From Kibdelosporangium persicum (GTDB taxonomy: Bacteria; Actinomycetota; Actinomycetes; Mycobacteriales; Pseudonocardiaceae): a DNA stretch of 64,000 nucleotides. The DNA lies in the NCBI RefSeq assembly GCF_013280595.1, contig NZ_JAAATY010000036.1, positions 1-64,000 of the forward strand, read 5' to 3'. Under the pieces are notes generated by a model that saw nothing but the letters and a program-made list of their open reading frames with translations, was not told the origin of the DNA and did not search any database. Of the stretch, positions 34,387 to 42,060 are shown one piece after another. Position numbers and translations under genes: made by a program. How positions within the stretch are numbered: the first letter of the stretch is position 1; each line of letters begins with the position of its first letter.

Positions 34387-35772
34387 CTACAAGGCGGCCT
34401 TCTCGAGTTCGGCCAGTGAGTCGTCGAGGTGGCCGAGCAGGCGTTGCAGGTGGGGCACGTTGCGGCGGCAGCCGGTCAGGCCGAACTGCAGGTTGTCGGC
34501 GTAGCTCGTGATGGTGATGTTGAGCGCCTGGCCGTCATAGGGGATCGACAGCGGGTACATGCCCTGCATCCGCGCGCCGTTCCAGTACAGCGGTTTGGGG
34601 ACGCCGGGCACGTTCGAGATGATCAGGTTGAACGGCGGCGGCGTCAGTTTGACGAAGCCGGGCAGCGGGGCGAACGCGAGCGGCGCCATGGTCAGGCCGG
34701 ACAGGGCCAGGATCTGCAGTGGGCTCAGTTCGGCCAGTGAGCGCTTGGCGATCTGGGCCGACTCCTGGATCTGGGTGAACCGCGCGACCGGGTCCTCCAG
34801 GTGCGTGCCGAGGTTGACCAGGATCGTGCCGACCGAGTTGCCGCTGGCCTCGCTCTTGTTCTGCTTGGCACGCAGGGAGACCGGGACCATCGCGATCAGC
34901 GGCCGGTCGGGCAGCGCGCCGAGTTCGAGCAGGTAACGGCGCAGCGCGCCGGAGCACATGGCCAGTACGACGTCGTTCAACGTCGCCCCGGTCGCGCGGC
35001 GGATCGCCTTGATGCGGTCGATCGACCAGTGCTGTGCGGCGAATCGGCGGGCGCCGGTGATCTGCACGTTGAAGATCGACCGGGGTGCCTGGAACGGCAG
35101 CACACTGGCCTGTTCCCGCAGTGCGGTGTTGGCGCTGCGGACCAACGCGGGCAGCACGCCCGCGATGTCCGCCGCCGAGGCCCGCAGGTTCTCCAGCAGT
35201 TCCCACGGTCCGCCGCCGGCGGCGACCTTGTCCGGCCGTCGCATCGGCGGGACGGCCCACACCGGCGGCATGTCGCGCGTGTCGGGGTCCGTGGACAGCG
35301 CGCGGCTGGCCAGGATCAGCGACGACACACCGTCCATCAGGGCGTGGTGCACCTTCGAGTACGTGGCGAACCTGTTGCCCTCCAAGCCTTCGATCAGCGA
35401 GAACTCCCACAGTGGACGGTGCCGGTCCAGCAACGACCCATGTAGCCGGGAGGTCAGCTCGAGTAGTTCACGTACTCGCCCCGGACGCGGTAACGCCGTC
35501 AGCCGGACGTGGTACTCCATGTCCAGCTGGTGGTCCGTGGCCCACGACCACTGCCCGAGGCTGCTGACCGGCTTGCGTGGCCTGCGCCGGAACAGCGGCT
35601 GCACGTTCTCCTCGTCGCCCACGAGCGAGTGGTAGATCCGGTTGAGGTAGTCGGGCCCGGCGTCGTCGGGCAGCGTGTACAGCTGCAACCCGCCGACGTG
35701 CATCGGATGCTCCCGCGACTCGGCCAGCAGGAACATCGAGTCGGTCACGGGCATGAGCGGTATCCGGGCCAT
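34387..35772 (-). CDS. Wax ester synthase / diacylglycerol acyltransferase
   Basis: 461 aa WS/DGAT. The catalytic HHxxxDG is VHHALMDGVS (His142, His143, Asp147). N-terminal MPVTDSMFLLAESREHPMHVGG and C-terminal NLIISNVPGVPKPLYWNGA are family signatures. Makes triacylglycerol or wax ester from acyl-CoA at the membrane. Convergent with the FadE pair and divergent from the MpaB-like oxygenase gene. Its presence supports a storage-lipid theme for this district. Confidence 0.93.
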   Translation of the reverse strand: MARIPLMPVTDSMFLLAESREHPMHVGGLQLYTLPDDAGPDYLNRIYHSLVGDEENVQPLFRRRPRKPVSSLGQWSWATDHQLDMEYHVRLTALPRPGRVRELLELTSRLHGSLLDRHRPLWEFSLIEGLEGNRFATYSKVHHALMDGVSSLILASRALSTDPDTRDMPPVWAVPPMRRPDKVAAGGGPWELLENLRASAADIAGVLPALVRSANTALREQASVLPFQAPRSIFNVQITGARRFAAQHWSIDRIKAIRRATGATLNDVVLAMCSGALRRYLLELGALPDRPLIAMVPVSLRAKQNKSEASGNSVGTILVNLGTHLEDPVARFTQIQESAQIAKRSLAELSPLQILALSGLTMAPLAFAPLPGFVKLTPPPFNLIISNVPGVPKPLYWNGARMQGMYPLSIPYDGQALNITITSYADNLQFGLTGCRRNVPHLQRLLGHLDDSLAELEKAAL

Positions 35773-35890
35773 CGGCGCCTCCTGTCCCCGGTGTGACCTG
35801 CCGAGATTACCGGCACGGACGGTAGCCAGGAAGATCGGATGGCTTGAGATTCTGAGACGGAGGACTTATCTTTGTCTCGGGAGGTGCGGC

Positions 35891-36712
35891 ATGCTCGGAC
35901 CGGATTCGGAGGCCTGGCGGCACGTCCTGGACTGGCGGCTGTTGCTCGGCTCGGGCCGGGCGCTGCTGCTTCAGGTCGCGCACCCCACGGTCGGCGCGGG
36001 CGTCGTCCAGTACTCGGATTTCCGGCGGCGCCCGTGGTTACGGCTGCGGCGCACGGTCGACTCCCTGATGACCATGACCTACGGACAGCACCGGACGGTC
36101 GCGGAAGCCAAGCGGCTCAGGGAACTCCACAAGGGGTTCACGGGCATCGACCACCACGGCAGGCGCTACCACGCGCTCGACCCGGACGCCTACTGGTGGG
36201 TGCACGCCACCTTGTTCGAGGGAACGGTGGACGCGCACGCCCAGTTCGCGACTCCGTTGACCTGGCCGCAACAGGAACGGCTGTACCGGGAATGGCGTGA
36301 GCTGGGTGCGGTTCTGGGCCTGAGGCCCAGCCGGATGCCCGACGACCTGGCCGGGTTCTTCGACTACTTCAACGGCATGGTGGCGGGCTGCCTTGAGGAC
36401 AACGCCGCCGTCCGGCAGGTTCTCGCCGCATTGGGCGACCGCAGGCCGAAACGCCCGCCCGGCTGGCCGGACCCCGTCTGGCGGGTGCTCGGGCCGGTCT
36501 CCTCCGACGTCATCCTGACCGTCACCGTCGGAACGCTGCCGCCGGTGTTCCGGGACCGGCTCGGTCTACAGTGGACCAGGCAGGGCGACCGGAACCTGGC
36601 CGCGCTGAAGCTGGCCGTGAAGGCGGGGATGCCGCTGTTGCCCGACAAGGTCCGCTACCACCCGATGGCGCTCGCGGCCAAACGTGCCGCCGAACGCAGT
36701 AACATCGCCTGA
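35891..36712 (+). CDS. MpaB-like oxygenase (DUF2236)
   Basis: 273 aa. LLLQVAHPTVGAGVVQYSDF and DPDAYWWVHATLFEG are the DUF2236/MpaB hallmarks, with conserved His and Arg thought to hold a metal or heme. Related proteins include the latex-clearing rubber oxygenase and mycophenolate-pathway MpaB. GGGAGGTG precedes ATG at 35891; the frame is open upstream but does not look like protein. It is coupled to a TetR gene (TGATG). Confidence 0.87.
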   Translation: MLGPDSEAWRHVLDWRLLLGSGRALLLQVAHPTVGAGVVQYSDFRRRPWLRLRRTVDSLMTMTYGQHRTVAEAKRLRELHKGFTGIDHHGRRYHALDPDAYWWVHATLFEGTVDAHAQFATPLTWPQQERLYREWRELGAVLGLRPSRMPDDLAGFFDYFNGMVAGCLEDNAAVRQVLAALGDRRPKRPPGWPDPVWRVLGPVSSDVILTVTVGTLPPVFRDRLGLQWTRQGDRNLAALKLAVKAGMPLLPDKVRYHPMALAAKRAAERSNIA

Positions 36713-37320
36713 TGTTCCTCGCCGAAGTCCGGGCGGCCGCCGCCGAGCCCGAAGACGAGAGCACCTGCCGGATCCTCGACGCGGCACTGGACGCCTACCA
36801 GGAGTTCGGGCTGCGCCGCACGACCATGGACGACGTGGCCAGGAAGGCCGGGATCGGCCGCGCGACCCTCTACCGGCGGTTTCCGCAGAAGGACGACCTG
36901 GTCACGGCGGTCGGGCTGCGGGAGGTGCGGCGGTTCATCGCGGCGGCGGACATCGAGATCAGCAAGGCGGCGAACGCTGAGGACCGCATGGTCGAAGGCT
37001 TCGTCGCGGTGGTGCGTGGCCTGCGTGAGCACCGGCTGCTCAACAGGCTGCTGTCCAGCGAGCCCGAGGCGGTCCTGCCTGGGCTGACGTTGCACGGCGG
37101 ACCGGTGATCGCGCTGGCCCGCGGGTATCTCAAGGAGAAGATCGAGGAGGACCAGCGCGCCGGGTTCATTCGCGACTTCGACGCCGAGCCGCTCGCCGAG
37201 ATGCTGGCGCGGCTGATCCACTCGATGGTGCTCACGCCCGAAGGCCGCATTCCGACGCGGGACGAACGTCAGATGCGGGCCTTCGCGCGGACGTACCTCG
37301 TGCCGTGGCTCAGGGTGTGA
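36712..37320 (+). CDS. TetR-family regulator
   Basis: 202 aa. Helix-turn-helix at about 20-66 (RILDAALDAYQEFGLRRTTM, then VARKAGIGRATLYRRFPQK). Its ATG overlaps the stop of the MpaB-like oxygenase gene by one base, so it is co-transcribed and probably controls that operon. The 3' end overlaps the convergent ADH gene by 11 bases. Confidence 0.9.
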   Translation: MFLAEVRAAAAEPEDESTCRILDAALDAYQEFGLRRTTMDDVARKAGIGRATLYRRFPQKDDLVTAVGLREVRRFIAAADIEISKAANAEDRMVEGFVAVVRGLREHRLLNRLLSSEPEAVLPGLTLHGGPVIALARGYLKEKIEEDQRAGFIRDFDAEPLAEMLARLIHSMVLTPEGRIPTRDERQMRAFARTYLVPWLRV

Positions 37321-38392
37321 AGACCACCAATGACCGCGCACCGGTCCCGGACTTCATCCGGTCGAAGGCGTCCGCCACGCCGTCGAGCCCGATCCGGTGC
37401 GACACCAGGGGTTCCAGGTCCAGCCTGCCGAGCCGGACCTGAGTGGCCAGCAGCGGGATGTCGCGGTCCGGGTCGCCGGACCCGTACACCGAGACACCGA
37501 TGGACCTGGCGAAATGGTAGAGCTCCAACGCGTTGAAGGTGACCTGGTCGTCGCGCCTGCCCACGCCGACGATGGTCACCTTGCCGCCCCGGCGTGTCGT
37601 CTGCCAAGCGGTTCGGATGGTCTTCGAGTTGCCGACGCACTCCAGCACGTGATCGGCGCCGCGTCCGCCGGTCAGCCCGCGGATCTCCTTGGCCAGCTTG
37701 TCGTGCGCGAGCACGAAGTGGGTCGCGCCGGCGTCACGGGCGAGTTTTTCCTTGTCCGGCACGACATCCACCGCGACGATCGGTCCGGCACCCGCCAGTC
37801 GTGCCCCGATGATCGCCGAGAGGCCGACCCCGCCGAGCCCGATGACCACAACGGACTCACCCGACCGCACGGAAGCGGTGTTGCGCACCGCGCCGATGCC
37901 TGTCACGACGGCACACCCGAGAAGCGCGGCGATATCAAGCGGAACGCCGTCAGCGAGCGGCACAACGCCGCTCTCGTCGAGCACGACTTCCTCGGCGAAG
38001 GCGCCGACGCCGAGCGTCACGTGCAGCGGCTCGCCGTTGATCGTGCCCCGGCCGGGACTGACGACGCCTTCGACGGTCGTGCACAGCCACGGCTGCGAGT
38101 TGAGGCAGAACCAGCAGTGCCGGCACGCGGGCGCCCAGTTCACCACCACCCGGTCGCCCACGGCGACGCGCGTGACGTCCGGGCCCACTTCGGCGATCGT
38201 GCCCGCGGCCTCGTGGCCGAGGACGAGCGGGAACTGGGGCGAGAAGGTGCCGTTGGTCATCGACAGGTCGGAGTGGCACACCCCGGCGGCCGCGACCCGT
38301 ACTCGGACGTCACGGGGGCCAAGGGCGGGCAGTTCGATTTCGCGGACCTCGATGGCCGCATCGGGTCCTGCAACTACAGCCGCGTTCACCAT
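37310..38392 (-). CDS. Zinc-dependent medium-chain alcohol dehydrogenase
   Basis: 360 aa MDR enzyme. Catalytic zinc ligands in GVCHSD (Cys39) and LGHEAAG (His60); four structural-zinc Cys at about 90, 93, 96 and 104 (CRHCWFC...C). NAD-binding VVIGLGGVGLSAIIGARLAG. Members oxidise long-chain or aryl alcohols. Start at ATG 38392 gives a good SD spacing (GGAG); ATG 38401 is the alternative. Divergent from the racemase gene. Confidence 0.88.
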   Translation of the reverse strand: MVNAAVVAGPDAAIEVREIELPALGPRDVRVRVAAAGVCHSDLSMTNGTFSPQFPLVLGHEAAGTIAEVGPDVTRVAVGDRVVVNWAPACRHCWFCLNSQPWLCTTVEGVVSPGRGTINGEPLHVTLGVGAFAEEVVLDESGVVPLADGVPLDIAALLGCAVVTGIGAVRNTASVRSGESVVVIGLGGVGLSAIIGARLAGAGPIVAVDVVPDKEKLARDAGATHFVLAHDKLAKEIRGLTGGRGADHVLECVGNSKTIRTAWQTTRRGGKVTIVGVGRRDDQVTFNALELYHFARSIGVSVYGSGDPDRDIPLLATQVRLGRLDLEPLVSHRIGLDGVADAFDRMKSGTGARSLVVFTP

Positions 38393-38435
38393 GCCGGGCA
38401 TTCTCCATGGCAAGCTTCACAATTATCCGTACGGT

Positions 38436-38456
38436 GTTAGGTATACGATACGTTAC
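38436..38456. promoter_or_regulatory. Imperfect palindrome, ADH / racemase divergent promoter
   Basis: The 21 bases follow GTNANGTAT-NNN-ATACNTNAC, with 9 of 10 arm positions defined by symmetry allowing two mismatched pairs. It is AT-rich and central in the 87-bp divergent gap, so a TetR-type regulator of both sides is likely. Confidence 0.5.
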
Positions 38457-38479
38457 TGGCGAGTAGGAGGTGGTCGGCG

Positions 38480-39631
38480 GTGAGCACGGGACCGCTCGCG
38501 GGCGTCCGCGTGGTCGAACTGGCCGGCATCGGCCCGGCCCCGTTCTGCGCGATGCACCTGGCTGACCTGGGCGCCGACGTGGTCCGCGTCGACCGGCCCG
38601 GGGCCATCCCGGTGGCCGGGCCGCCGCACCGCGATCTGCTGAACCGAAACAAGCGCTCGGTCATGGTCGACCTGAAGAACGACCGCGGCGCCGAGGTCGT
38701 GCTGCGTATGGCCGAGCAGGCCGACGTGCTGATCGAGGGCTACCGCCCCGGCGTCGCCGAACGTCTCGGCGTCGGCCCGGAGCAGTGCTGGGAACGCAAT
38801 CCCAAGCTGGTGTACGGCCGGATGACCGGCTGGGGCCAGGAAGGCCCGCTGGCGCACTCCGCGGGCCACGACATCGCCTACATCGGCATCACGGGCGTGT
38901 TGCACGCGATCGGCCGCAAGGACGGACCGCCGCAGGTCCCGATGAACCTGGTCGGCGACTTCGGCGGCGGCTCGCTGTACCTGGCCGTCGGAATCCTCGC
39001 CGCGCTGCGGCACGCCGAGCAGACCGGCAAGGGCCAGGTCGTCGACGCCGCCATCGTGGACGGTGCCGCGCACCTGGCGACCATGATCTACGGCCTGGTC
39101 TCGGCAGGCGTCTGGCAACCGCAGCGAGGCGTGAACCTGCTCGACACCGGCGCTCCGTTCTACGACGTCTACGAGACCTCGGACGGCGAGCACATGGCCG
39201 TCGGGCCGTTGGAATCGCAGTTCTACAAGGAGTTCGTGCGACTGCTCGGCCTGGACGGCGAGGACCTGCCCGCCCAGTTCGACATCCCGCGCTGGCCCGA
39301 ACTGCGCAAGCGGTTCGCCGAGGTGTTCGCGACCAGGACCCGTCGCGAGTGGACAGAGGTGTTCGACGGAACCGACGCCTGCGTGGCGCCGATCCTCTCG
39401 CTCAGTGAGGCGGCTGAGCACCCGCACATCGCCGCACGCGGCACGTTGGTCGAGCGCGGCGGGTTCGTCCAGCCCGCGCCCGCACCAAGGTTCTCCGAGA
39501 CCCCGGCAGAACTGCGCACCCCACCGGCACTTCCCGGGCAGCACACCCGGGACGCCCTGGCGGACTGGGGTTTTGACGACATCGACGAATTGCTGGCCGA
39601 CGGCGCCGTGAAAGACGGGAACGATCAATGA
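38480..39631 (+). CDS. mcr: Alpha-methylacyl-CoA racemase (CaiB/BaiF family)
   Basis: 383 aa. GIGPAPFCAMHLADLGADVV at the N-terminus, SAGHDIAYIGITGVLHAIGR (catalytic His) and MNLVGDFGGGSLYL (catalytic Asp) match Mycobacterium Mcr/AMACR rather than CoA-transferases. It interconverts 2R and 2S methyl-branched acyl-CoAs so that beta-oxidation of sterol side chains or branched fatty acids can proceed. Start GTG at 38480. Coupled to the LLM oxidoreductase by ATGA. Confidence 0.9.
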   Translation: MSTGPLAGVRVVELAGIGPAPFCAMHLADLGADVVRVDRPGAIPVAGPPHRDLLNRNKRSVMVDLKNDRGAEVVLRMAEQADVLIEGYRPGVAERLGVGPEQCWERNPKLVYGRMTGWGQEGPLAHSAGHDIAYIGITGVLHAIGRKDGPPQVPMNLVGDFGGGSLYLAVGILAALRHAEQTGKGQVVDAAIVDGAAHLATMIYGLVSAGVWQPQRGVNLLDTGAPFYDVYETSDGEHMAVGPLESQFYKEFVRLLGLDGEDLPAQFDIPRWPELRKRFAEVFATRTRREWTEVFDGTDACVAPILSLSEAAEHPHIAARGTLVERGGFVQPAPAPRFSETPAELRTPPALPGQHTRDALADWGFDDIDELLADGAVKDGNDQ

Positions 39632-40656
39632 AGATCAGCACACAGGTGATGTACGCGGGAAACCCGAAGGAGCTGATCGAGCAGGTCGTCAGCCTGGAGA
39701 ACGCCGGGCTGGACCAGGTGTGGGTGGCCGAGGCGTACGGCTTCGACTCGCCGACCCTGATGGGGTACATCGCCGCGAAGACCGAGCGTGTCGAGATCGG
39801 GTCGGCGATCCTGCCGATCTACTCCCGCACGCCCGCGCTGATCGCGCAGACCGCGGCGGGGCTTGACGCGGTGTCCGGCGGGCGCGCGATCCTCGGCCTT
39901 GGTGCGTCGGGCCCGCAGGTGATCGAGGGCTGGCACGGTGTTCCGTACGACAAGCCGCTCGGCCGCACGCGCGAGATCGTCGGCATCTGCCGCCGGATCT
40001 GGCGCCGCGAGGTCATCACCAACGAGGGCAACTACCCGATTCCGTTGCCCGAAGGCCAGGGCACCGGGCTGGGCAAGCCGTTGAAGATCCTGACCCACCC
40101 GGTCCGTTCCGGGATCCCCGTCTACATCGCCTCGTTGGGCGACAAGAACGTCCAGATGACCGCCGAGATCGCCGACGGCTGGCTGCCCACGCTGTTCATC
40201 CCCGAGAAGGCCCAGTCGGTCTGGGGTTCCGCGTTGGCCGCGGGAAAGGCCAAGCGCGACGCGGCACTGGGCGAGTTGCAGATCGTCGCGGGCGGCATGC
40301 TCGCGATCGGCGACGACGTCGAAGCCCTGCGGGACGCCTCACGCCCGTACATCGCCCTGTACGTCGGCGGAATGGGCGCTCGGGGCCGTAACTTCTACAA
40401 CGACCTGGCTCGTCGCTACGGTTACGAGGCCGAGGCGGAGAAGATCCAGGACCTGTACCTGGCCGGCAAGAAGGACGAAGCCGCCGCGGCCGTGCCCGCC
40501 GAGTTCGCCGAGCTGATGAACCTGGTCGGCCCAGCGGGGTACGTCAGGGAGCGCATCGAGGCCTTCAAGGAGGCCGGCGTGACCACGCTGAGCGTGACCC
40601 CGGTCGGCGAGAACCCGGCCAAACTGGTCGAGCAGGTCAAGGAGTGGCTGGCCTAG
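39628..40656 (+). CDS. LLM-class F420-dependent oxidoreductase
   Basis: 342 aa TIM-barrel of the luciferase-like monooxygenase family. DQVWVAEAYGFDSPTLMGYIA and ILPIYSRTPALIAQTAAGLD are typical of the F420-using branch, as is the LGLGASGPQVIEGWHG segment. The partner reaction is unknown. It is translationally coupled to the racemase, so an oxidation or reduction of a branched acyl-CoA or sterol intermediate is plausible. Confidence 0.85.
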   Translation: MKISTQVMYAGNPKELIEQVVSLENAGLDQVWVAEAYGFDSPTLMGYIAAKTERVEIGSAILPIYSRTPALIAQTAAGLDAVSGGRAILGLGASGPQVIEGWHGVPYDKPLGRTREIVGICRRIWRREVITNEGNYPIPLPEGQGTGLGKPLKILTHPVRSGIPVYIASLGDKNVQMTAEIADGWLPTLFIPEKAQSVWGSALAAGKAKRDAALGELQIVAGGMLAIGDDVEALRDASRPYIALYVGGMGARGRNFYNDLARRYGYEAEAEKIQDLYLAGKKDEAAAAVPAEFAELMNLVGPAGYVRERIEAFKEAGVTTLSVTPVGENPAKLVEQVKEWLA

Positions 40657-40666
40657 TCTGGGGCCC

Positions 40667-42025
40667 GTGGACACAGTCATCACGGGCGCGTACGTCGCGA
40701 CAGTCGATGAGCGGGGCACGGAACACACCGACGGATATGTGGCCGTTGTGGACGGTCGGATCGCCGCGGTGGGTTCCGGTGCCGTGCCCGAGCAGTACGC
40801 GAGCCTGAACCGGGTCGACGCGTCCGGATGTCTTGTCACGCCGGGCCTGGTGAACACCCACCACCACCTCTACCAGTGGGGGACGCGGGGCTACGCCCAG
40901 CAGGAGGACCTGTTCGGCTGGTTGGTCGCGCTGTATCCGGTCTGGGCCGGGATCGACGCCGAGATCGTGTCCGCGACCTCCGCCGCCGGCCTCGGGATGC
41001 TCGCGCTCAGCGGCTGCACGACCGCTGCCGATCACCACTACGTGTTCCCCCGTGCGGGCGGGGACGTGTTCGGCGCGTTGATCGAAGCGGGGCGGCGTAT
41101 CGGGATTCGGCTGCACGCTGTGCGTGGCTCGATGGACCGTGGCGAATCCGGCGGCGGCCTGCCGCCGGACTCCATTGTGGAGACTCTGGACGCCGCGCTG
41201 GAGCACACCGAGCGCGCGATCACCGAGTACCACGATCCCGCGCCGGACGCGAAGATCCAGGTCGCGGTGGGTCCGTGCTCGCCGTTCTCGGCAAGCCTCG
41301 ACTTGATGCGCGGTGCCGCCGAGATCGCCCGCGAGCACGGCGTCCGGCTGCACACGCACCTGGCCGAGACCAAGGACGAGGAAGAGCAGTGCCTGCGGGA
41401 GTTCGGACAGACCCCGGTGCGGTACGCCGAAAGCCTCGGCTGGCTGGGTGAGGACGTCTGGCTGGCGCACGGCGTGCACCTCAAGGGCGACGAGATCCCG
41501 TTGATGGCCAGGACCGGCACGGGGATCGCGCACTGCCCGAGCTCGAACGCGCGTGTCGGCGCGGGAATGGCGCCGGTGCGGGCCTTGCTGGACGCGGGCG
41601 CGCCAGTGGGTCTCGGCGTGGACGGGGTGGCGTCCAATGAGTCCGGTGGACTTGCCGAGGAACTACGGCAGGCGTTGCTGACGGCTCGTCAGCGCGGCGG
41701 TCCGGACGCGTTGACCGCGCGGCAGGCGTTGCGGATCGGCACGATGGGCGGCGCCCGGTGCCTGGGACGTCAGGAGCACATCGGGTCCGTCGAACCGGGC
41801 AAACAGGCGGACCTGGCGGTGTGGCGGCTGGACACGCTGAAGCACGCCGGGATCGCGGACCCCGTCGCGGCTCTCGTCTTCGGGCGCGTGCCGCCGTTGG
41901 AGCTGCTGCTCGTCGGCGGCGAACCAGTGGTCGAGCATGACCACCTGCTCACCGCCGACGAGCCGACCCTGACCCACAACCTCAAAAACGCCTGCTCAAC
42001 CCTCGTGAGTGTTTATCAGGGTTAG
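40667..42025 (+). CDS. 8-Oxoguanine deaminase with repeat-encoded C-terminus
   Basis: 452 aa amidohydrolase. NTHHHLYQW at about 63-71, GPCSPFSASLDLM, and LHTHLAETKDEEEQC with the later AHGVHL and GVDGVASNES metal ligands match 8-oxoguanine deaminase (8-oxoguanine to urate) and guanine-deaminase relatives. GTG at 40667. Residues 445-452 (TLVSVYQG) and the TAG stop come from palindromic copy F, so the gene's native end has been replaced or extended. The LLM gene lies 10 bp upstream. Confidence 0.88.
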   Translation: MDTVITGAYVATVDERGTEHTDGYVAVVDGRIAAVGSGAVPEQYASLNRVDASGCLVTPGLVNTHHHLYQWGTRGYAQQEDLFGWLVALYPVWAGIDAEIVSATSAAGLGMLALSGCTTAADHHYVFPRAGGDVFGALIEAGRRIGIRLHAVRGSMDRGESGGGLPPDSIVETLDAALEHTERAITEYHDPAPDAKIQVAVGPCSPFSASLDLMRGAAEIAREHGVRLHTHLAETKDEEEQCLREFGQTPVRYAESLGWLGEDVWLAHGVHLKGDEIPLMARTGTGIAHCPSSNARVGAGMAPVRALLDAGAPVGLGVDGVASNESGGLAEELRQALLTARQRGGPDALTARQALRIGTMGGARCLGRQEHIGSVEPGKQADLAVWRLDTLKHAGIADPVAALVFGRVPPLELLLVGGEPVVEHDHLLTADEPTLTHNLKNACSTLVSVYQG

Positions 42026-42050
42026 AACACCGATAAACACTCACGAGGGG
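42000..42050 (-). repeat. CTCGTGAGTG palindromic element, copy F
   Basis: CCCTCGTGAGTGTTTATC (42000-42017) and its exact complement (42032-42049), 18 bp each, around AGGGTTAGAACACC. Same orientation as copy E. It overlaps the 3' end of the 8-oxoguanine deaminase gene and separates it from the convergent FadD. Confidence 0.92.
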
Positions 42051-42060
42051 ACGGGCGGGG

